64,000 bases of DNA from an uncultured Microbacterium sp. (GTDB lineage: Bacteria; Actinomycetota; Actinomycetes; Actinomycetales; Microbacteriaceae): contig NZ_CANKZA010000002.1 of the NCBI RefSeq assembly GCF_947488465.1, positions 434,001 through 498,000 of the forward strand. Reading direction: 5' to 3'. This document shows positions 58,936 through 64,000 of this stretch, one piece after another (the stretch's first letter is position 1; each line of letters begins with the position of its first letter). A model generated the notes under the pieces. The model was not told where the DNA came from. It did not search any database and worked only from the letters and a program-made list of their open reading frames with translations. A program made the position numbers and the translations under genes.

Positions 58936-59907
58936 ATGAGCATGACCCCCGACCAGGCAGCCTGGTTCCGCGACACGTTCACGCGTCTCGTCGACAACGT
59001 CGACATCGCCGTCATGGGCAAGCGTGAGGTCGTCGGCCTCGTGTTGTCGGCCATGTTGGCCGAAGGTCACGTACTGCTCGAGGACGCGCCCGGTACCGGA
59101 AAGACGAGCCTCGCGAAGGCGCTCGCCGCGAGCGTGCAGGGCACGAGCAACCGCATCCAGTTCACGCCCGACTTGCTGCCCTCCGACGTCACCGGCGTGA
59201 CGATCTACGACCAGAAGAACCACACGTTCGAGTTCCACAAGGGCCCGGTGTTCGCCTCGATCGTGCTCGCGGACGAGATCAACCGTGCCTCGCCGAAGAC
59301 GCAGTCGGCGCTCCTCGAGGTCATGGAAGAGTCGCGGATCACGGTCGACGGAGTCGCGCACGATGTGGGGCGCCCGTTCCTCGTGATCGCGACGCAAAAC
59401 CCGATCGAGCAGGCGGGTACCTACAAGTTGCCCGAAGCGCAGCTCGACCGCTTCATGATCAAGACCTCGATCGGTTACCCGTCGCTCGCGATCGCCGAGC
59501 GGATCCTCGCCGGCGCCGTCGACCGCAACCCGTCGGCGCAGCTCACGCCTGTGATCACGACCGGTGCCGTCGCCGACATGGCCGACCTCGCCGCCACCGT
59601 CCACGTCGACTCGGCCGTCGCCCGGTATGCGGCGCAGCTCGTCGAGGCGACGCGTGCCTCCGAGGCCACGCGCCTCGGCGTCTCGGTGCGCGGGGCGATC
59701 TCGATGATCCGCATCGCGAAGGTCTACGCGGCGTCTCAGGGGCGTCACTTCGTCGTGCCGGATGACATCAAGACGCTTGCGATGCCGGTGTGGACGCACC
59801 GCCTCGTGCTCGACCCCGAGGCAGAGTTCTCCGGGGTCAGCGCCGAGACCGTCATCGAGCGCGCCGTGGCTTCCGTCGACGCGCCGCTCGCGAGGGCGTC
59901 GGCCTGA
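58936..59907 (+). CDS. MoxR-family AAA+ ATPase
   Basis: A 323-residue chaperone-like ATPase. Walker A EDAPGTGKTSLAKAL near residue 55, Walker B LADEINRASPKTQSALLEVMEE near 115, sensor 1 ATQNPIEQAGTYKLPEAQLDRF, and a C-terminal lid domain are typical of MoxR. It probably remodels or activates the product of the next gene (DUF58) or another cluster protein. The space after the surface-protein gene is 42 bases. Its stop overlaps the DUF58 start (TGATG), so the pair is co-translated. Confidence 0.96.
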   Translation: MSMTPDQAAWFRDTFTRLVDNVDIAVMGKREVVGLVLSAMLAEGHVLLEDAPGTGKTSLAKALAASVQGTSNRIQFTPDLLPSDVTGVTIYDQKNHTFEFHKGPVFASIVLADEINRASPKTQSALLEVMEESRITVDGVAHDVGRPFLVIATQNPIEQAGTYKLPEAQLDRFMIKTSIGYPSLAIAERILAGAVDRNPSAQLTPVITTGAVADMADLAATVHVDSAVARYAAQLVEATRASEATRLGVSVRGAISMIRIAKVYAASQGRHFVVPDDIKTLAMPVWTHRLVLDPEAEFSGVSAETVIERAVASVDAPLARASA

Positions 59908-61268
59908 TGACGGCGCCGCCGCAGACCGCGACCGCGACGCGCCGCGCGCGCCGGGCTTCTGTCGCGCCCGCGGTGCCCACCCCGTCCGAGCCCGAAGCAC
60001 CGGCTGAGGACGAGCGCGAGCGCCTCGTCTCGGCGGCCCCGCCGACGCGCGCCGAGCAGTGGCGCGAGCGCGCCGAAACCGCCCTCGGCATCGCGTGGCG
60101 CGGCATCCGCCGGGTGACGGATGTCATCCGACCGCTCGGCTGGATCGTGCTCGCCCTGATCGCCCTGCTCTGGATCGTCGCTCTGACGCTCGGCTGGAAA
60201 GAGGTCATGGTGGCGGCCGCGGTCGCCACGGCGATCGCGGCGCTCAGTATCGCGTTCCTGTTCGGCCGGACGACCTACGACATCCAGCTCGATCTCACCC
60301 GCAGTCATGTCGTCGTGGGCGAGCGGGCGGTCGGCGCGCTGACCCTGCACAACGCCAGCACGCGCGCGATGCTCCCCTCTTCCGTCGTGCTCCCCGTCGG
60401 GTCCGGTCGCGGCATCTTCCAGGTGCCACGACTCGCCGCCGACGAGACACACGAAGAGTTGTTCGCGATCCCGACGACGGCCCGCGGCGTGCTCACGGTC
60501 GGTCCCGTGAGTGTCCTCCGCGGCGACCCGCTCGGCCTCTTCGAACGCACACACGATCGCCGCCAAGCGGCCCTGCTCTACGTGCACCCCCGCACGCTCT
60601 CGCTCGACGGGCTCTCGCTCGGGCACCTGCGCGACCTCGAGGGCCTTCCGTCGCAGCAGCTCGCGCGCGACGACGTCTCCTTTCACGCGCTCCGCGAATA
60701 CCAGCCCGGCGATGATCTCCGCCACGTGCACTGGAAGTCCACGGCTCGCGTCGGCAGCGTCATGGTGCGCCAATACGAAGAGACCCGGCGCTCACACTTC
60801 ATCGTCGGCCTCTCTACGGATGCCGCCGAATACCGCACGGACGACGAATTCGAGCTCGCGATCTCGGCCGCCGGGTCCATCGGCCTGCGCGCCATCCGGG
60901 ATTCGCGGGTCCTCGAGGCCCGCACGCAGCACGGCGCACTCCGCGCACCGACCGGCCGCCGGTTCCTCGACGGGCTTTCGGCCCTCGAGCATTCCCGTCC
61001 GCGCCAGGGGGGGATCGTCGCGCTCGCCGGATCGCTGGCCGCCCACGCCCCGCAGGCCGCGGTCGCCGTGCTGATCACCGGTGCCAAGGCCGACGCCGCC
61101 GACCTCCGCATCGCGTGCGCCCGCCTGCCCTACGGGGTGCGGGTGCTCGCGGTCGTCACGGATTCATCGGTCGACTCGCCGGGCCTTCGCCGCATCGGCG
61201 ACGCGGACGTCGTCACCATCGGCGCGCTCGACCAGCTCCCGGGCGCGGTCCGGAAGGTGCTCTCGTGA
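59907..61268 (+). CDS. DUF58 domain protein
   Basis: A 453-residue protein. A polar N-terminal tail of about 70 residues precedes two membrane helices (about 80-120, including PLGWIVLALIALLWIVALTLGW) and a beta-rich domain. The DUF58 signature YQPGDDLRHVHWKSTARVGSVMVRQYEE lies near residue 275. A vWA-like C-terminal part with a possible metal site follows. MoxR-DUF58-transglutaminase triplets are common and are thought to act together on membrane or envelope complexes. It overlaps the next gene by four bases (GTGA). Confidence 0.93.
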   Translation: MTAPPQTATATRRARRASVAPAVPTPSEPEAPAEDERERLVSAAPPTRAEQWRERAETALGIAWRGIRRVTDVIRPLGWIVLALIALLWIVALTLGWKEVMVAAAVATAIAALSIAFLFGRTTYDIQLDLTRSHVVVGERAVGALTLHNASTRAMLPSSVVLPVGSGRGIFQVPRLAADETHEELFAIPTTARGVLTVGPVSVLRGDPLGLFERTHDRRQAALLYVHPRTLSLDGLSLGHLRDLEGLPSQQLARDDVSFHALREYQPGDDLRHVHWKSTARVGSVMVRQYEETRRSHFIVGLSTDAAEYRTDDEFELAISAAGSIGLRAIRDSRVLEARTQHGALRAPTGRRFLDGLSALEHSRPRQGGIVALAGSLAAHAPQAAVAVLITGAKADAADLRIACARLPYGVRVLAVVTDSSVDSPGLRRIGDADVVTIGALDQLPGAVRKVLS

Positions 61269-63538
61269 ACGCCCGCCCGCTGCTGCAGCGCGGAATCGAT
61301 GTCGTGGCGATCGCCCTGCTCGTCGCGGTGTCGATCATCGGATTCGGCCCCACGTTCGACGGTCCGCAGTACCTGGTGGCGGGGTTCGGGGCGCTCCTGC
61401 TCGGGCTCGCGATCGCGTGGCTCGGTGCCCGCTGGCGCTGGGGTGTTCTTCCCCTCGCCGGCGCGACCGTGGGCGCATACTTCGTCTTCGGCGGGGCACT
61501 CGCTCTCCCGCACACGACCCTGCTGGGTGTCATCCCGACGCTCGAGACCTGGCGGCAGCTCGCCGTGGGCGTCGTCACGTCGTGGAAGCAGTTGCTGACG
61601 ACCGTCCCGCCGGTGGCGGCATCCGACGGGCACCTCATGGTCCCCTTCCTGATGGTGCTGGTCGCGACGGTTCTGGCGGCATCCCTGGCCCTGCGCATCC
61701 GCGCGGGCGCGTGGGCTCTGCTGCCGGCCGGTGCTCTGCTAGCCGGACAGATCCTCCTCGGGGTCGCAACACCGGCCGCCCCCGTCGTCCAGGGCATCCT
61801 GTTCGCCGCCGTCGCGGTCGTCTGGCTGGCGCTGCGTCACCACTGGACCGCGAACAGTGCGGCCGTGCGCGTCGACACCGAGGCGGCCGACCCGGCCGCA
61901 ACTCGCAGTTCGCGCACACGGCGGCTCGTCGCCGGCGCGGCCGTGCTCGCGATCGCGGCGGGAGCAGGCATCGCCACCGCGGCCTTCGCCACACCGCCGG
62001 TGCAGCGCTATGTCCTCCGCGACTTCGTCATTCCGCCGTTCGACATCCGCGACTATCCGAGCCCGCTGCAGTCGTTCCGCGGCATCGTCCGCGACGACGC
62101 CGACACCTCGCTGTTCACCGTGTCCGGCCTTCCGGAAGACGCCCGCATCCGTCTCGCGACGATGGACGCGTACTCGGGTGTCGTCTACAACGTCGCCGAT
62201 GACGGCGCGGGTTCCTCGAGCGCCTTCACCCCGGTCCGCTCGAACATGTCGCCCGAAGCCGAAGGCGCCGAGACCACGCTGCGGGTCGAGATCGGCGAGT
62301 GGTCGGGTGTGTGGCTCCCGGATGCCGGGGCCGTCCGGGAGTTCGTCTTCGACGGCGAGCGGGGAAGCGAGATCCGCCGCGCCGCGCACTACAACGATGC
62401 GACCGGAACGGCGATCACGACGATCGGTCTGCAGCCTGGTGACGGGTACACGCTCGAGACCGTGATCCCGACGATCCCGAGCGATGCTGCTCTCGCCGAG
62501 GTTCCCTTCGCGCCGCTGAAGATGCCGAAGAGCGAGGGCATCCCCGAGTCGCTTGCCGACCTCGCCTCGAAAGCCGTCGCCGACGCCGAAACGCCGATCG
62601 AACGCGCCCGGGCGCTGGAGAGCACCCTGCACACCGACGGGTTCTTCAGCCACGGTCTCGCTGGAGACGTCCTCTCGCCCTCCGGTCACGGCGCCGCCCG
62701 CATCAACGCGCTCTTCGCGGGTGACCAGATGATCGGCGACGACGAGCAGTACGCCGTCGCGATGTCGCTCATGGCGATCCAGCTGGGCATGCCCGCCCGC
62801 GTCGTGATGGGCTGGCATCCGAACGACGACGACCAGCCGTCGAGCGTCTTCACTGCGACCGGTGACAATGTGCATGCATGGGTCGAAATCGCGTTCGACG
62901 GAGTCGGCTGGGTGCCGTTCGACCCGACGCCCTCCGAAGACAACGAGCCGAACGACCAGTCCACGAAGCCGCGTGCCGACCCGAAGCCCCAGGTGCTGCA
63001 GCCGCCGCCACCCGCGCAGGAGGCAGCCGACCTGCCGCCGTCGATCGCCGATGACCGTGAGCAGGAAGAAGACGAGGATGCGGGTGTCGACTGGCTCGGT
63101 CCTCTCCTCTTCTTCGGGAGCATCGGGGTGGGGATCCTCGCGCTGCTGGCCACCCCGTTCATCGTGATGGGCCTCATCAAGGGCACCCGTCGCGCCCGCC
63201 GCCGAGCTGCCGCCCGCACAGCCGACCGCATCTCGGGAGGCTGGGACGAACTGGTGGATTCGGCCGTGGATCTGCGCGCACCGGTGATCTCGGGCGCGAC
63301 CCGGGCCGAGAGCGCCGCTGTCGTCGGCGCCGCCTTCACCCAGCCACGGGTCGCGACTCTCGCCCAGCGGGCGGATGCCGATGTCTACGGTCCGGGCGAC
63401 CCGTCGCCGGAGGACGTCGAGACGTTCTGGCGCGAAGTGGACGATATCGTCGGTGAAATGAAGGGTTCCACGTCGTGGTGGCAGCGCGTGCGCGCCCGCC
63501 TCAGCCTGCGTTCGTTGCGACGCGGAGGACGCTCGTGA
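61265..63538 (+). CDS. Transglutaminase-like membrane protein lacking the catalytic cysteine
   Basis: A 757-residue protein: about six to seven N-terminal helices (to about residue 250), an extracytoplasmic region, a transglutaminase-core domain near 480-565, a Pro-rich acidic linker, one more helix near 610-640, and a cytoplasmic tail of about 120 residues. In the core the usual GxCEQxA motif reads GDDEQYAVAMSLMA, so Asp replaces the nucleophilic Cys. The later His (DNVHAWVEI) and Asp (VPFDPTP) are kept. A binding or regulatory role rather than cross-linking is therefore likely. It overlaps duf58 and rdd by four bases on each side. Confidence 0.9.
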   Translation: MNARPLLQRGIDVVAIALLVAVSIIGFGPTFDGPQYLVAGFGALLLGLAIAWLGARWRWGVLPLAGATVGAYFVFGGALALPHTTLLGVIPTLETWRQLAVGVVTSWKQLLTTVPPVAASDGHLMVPFLMVLVATVLAASLALRIRAGAWALLPAGALLAGQILLGVATPAAPVVQGILFAAVAVVWLALRHHWTANSAAVRVDTEAADPAATRSSRTRRLVAGAAVLAIAAGAGIATAAFATPPVQRYVLRDFVIPPFDIRDYPSPLQSFRGIVRDDADTSLFTVSGLPEDARIRLATMDAYSGVVYNVADDGAGSSSAFTPVRSNMSPEAEGAETTLRVEIGEWSGVWLPDAGAVREFVFDGERGSEIRRAAHYNDATGTAITTIGLQPGDGYTLETVIPTIPSDAALAEVPFAPLKMPKSEGIPESLADLASKAVADAETPIERARALESTLHTDGFFSHGLAGDVLSPSGHGAARINALFAGDQMIGDDEQYAVAMSLMAIQLGMPARVVMGWHPNDDDQPSSVFTATGDNVHAWVEIAFDGVGWVPFDPTPSEDNEPNDQSTKPRADPKPQVLQPPPPAQEAADLPPSIADDREQEEDEDAGVDWLGPLLFFGSIGVGILALLATPFIVMGLIKGTRRARRRAAARTADRISGGWDELVDSAVDLRAPVISGATRAESAAVVGAAFTQPRVATLAQRADADVYGPGDPSPEDVETFWREVDDIVGEMKGSTSWWQRVRARLSLRSLRRGGRS

Positions 63539-64000
63539 TCGCGGACCCGGCCGGATTCGCGCGCCCTGCTGCCCTCGGTCGCCGCGTCGGGGCCTATCTG
63601 ATCGACGGCGGCGTCGCTTTCCTGATCTTGCTGGTGGCCGCCGGTATCTTCGCCGGAATCTCGTTCGCCACCGAGGGTGCCTTCCCGCTCCTGCTGGCCA
63701 GCATCGGCGCGTACGCCGTCAGCATCCTGTGGTTCGTCGTCTACACGGTCATGCAGGGCGGCACGGGGTCGATCGGCATGCGGATTCTCGGACTCCGCCT
63801 TGCCCACGCCTCCGACGGCGATGCCCTCGGGTTCGGCCGAGCCCTCGGGCGCAACGTCGTCTGGGCGCTGGGTGCGGCGATCATCGTCGGCATGTTCTCC
63901 GCGCTGTTCGATAGCTCCGTGTGGCGCCGCGGCTGGCATGACAAGGCGGCGGGCGCGGTCATGACCGACATCGCCGGGCGGGGACCGTTGGCCTCCGCGG
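63535..64000 (+). CDS. RDD family membrane protein (3' end outside window)
   Basis: The first about 155 residues of an RDD protein: LGRRVGAYLIDGGVAFLILLVAAGIFAG has the Arg-Asp pair of the family in helix 1. Helix 2 is ASIGAYAVSILWFVVYTVMQGGTGSIGMRILGLRL, with the typical GTxGxxxxGLRL loop, and helix 3 follows, then WHDKAAGAVM. A GTG start overlaps the transglutaminase-like gene (GTGA). The reading frame is open at the window edge. FHA, phosphatase or kinase genes would be expected next if the cluster is complete. Confidence 0.92.
   Translation, partial: MIADPAGFARPAALGRRVGAYLIDGGVAFLILLVAAGIFAGISFATEGAFPLLLASIGAYAVSILWFVVYTVMQGGTGSIGMRILGLRLAHASDGDALGFGRALGRNVVWALGAAIIVGMFSALFDSSVWRRGWHDKAAGAVMTDIAGRGPLASA

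Overview
The window is high-GC DNA from an actinobacterium. GTG starts are frequent, transcripts are often leaderless, and actinobacterial marker genes are present (a DUF3073 gene beside purM/purF and a sterol-carrier-like gene, an Rv2578c-type radical SAM gene, a DUF3516 helicase, a fused ECF ATPase). Together with the very frequent GGATGC/GCATCC hexamer this suggests Microbacteriaceae, most likely Microbacterium; the genus is an inference. There is no rRNA, tRNA, insertion sequence, prophage or CRISPR array. Almost the whole window is ordinary chromosomal coding sequence, with 54 protein genes recognised and one gene cut at each edge.

Layout. 1-12.7 kb: uracil permease, then purine biosynthesis (purC, purD, purM, purF) interleaved with an XRE-controlled three-gene operon, two MFS transporters, a sterol-carrier-like protein and small membrane proteins. 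12.7-17.4 kb: DUF3073, a universal stress protein, a PadR/DUF4097 operon with a perfect palindromic operator, topoisomerase IB and a CrcB pair. 17.5-27.9 kb: an RND permease, an aldose epimerase, a DEAD-box RNA helicase behind a strongly structured leader, an Rv2578c-type radical SAM protein, a VanY-like peptidase and an acyl-CoA dehydrogenase. 28-32.7 kb: an ECF transporter (YkoEDC type), pirin and an acetyltransferase. 32.8-39.2 kb: a probable pyruvate/acetate sensing and uptake cluster (CstA, YbdD, LytS-like kinase, LytTR regulator, small membrane protein, SSS symporter). 39.2-52.7 kb: a GH3 lipoprotein, helicases, a VapBC pair, RecQ, an acyl-CoA oxidase-like enzyme, 3-methyladenine glycosylase and a short UvrA. 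52.8-64 kb: a giant Ig-like/FN3 surface protein followed by MoxR, DUF58, a transglutaminase-like protein and an RDD protein, a PFNA-like cluster that continues past the edge.

Regulation can be read unusually well. At least 17 genes have a TANNNT-like -10 element 6-7 bases before the start codon, indicating leaderless mRNAs. Three DNA-repair-type genes (radical SAM, tag, uvrA-like) share TGTCG-N11-YANNNT, and recQ has TGTCC-N11-TANNNT; this matches the RecA-independent (PafBC-type) DNA-damage promoter of mycobacteria. Specific operators can be proposed for the XRE, PadR, LytTR and VapB systems. Several families of short palindromic elements (about 50-90 bp) lie between genes, and two of them lie in frame inside coding sequences.
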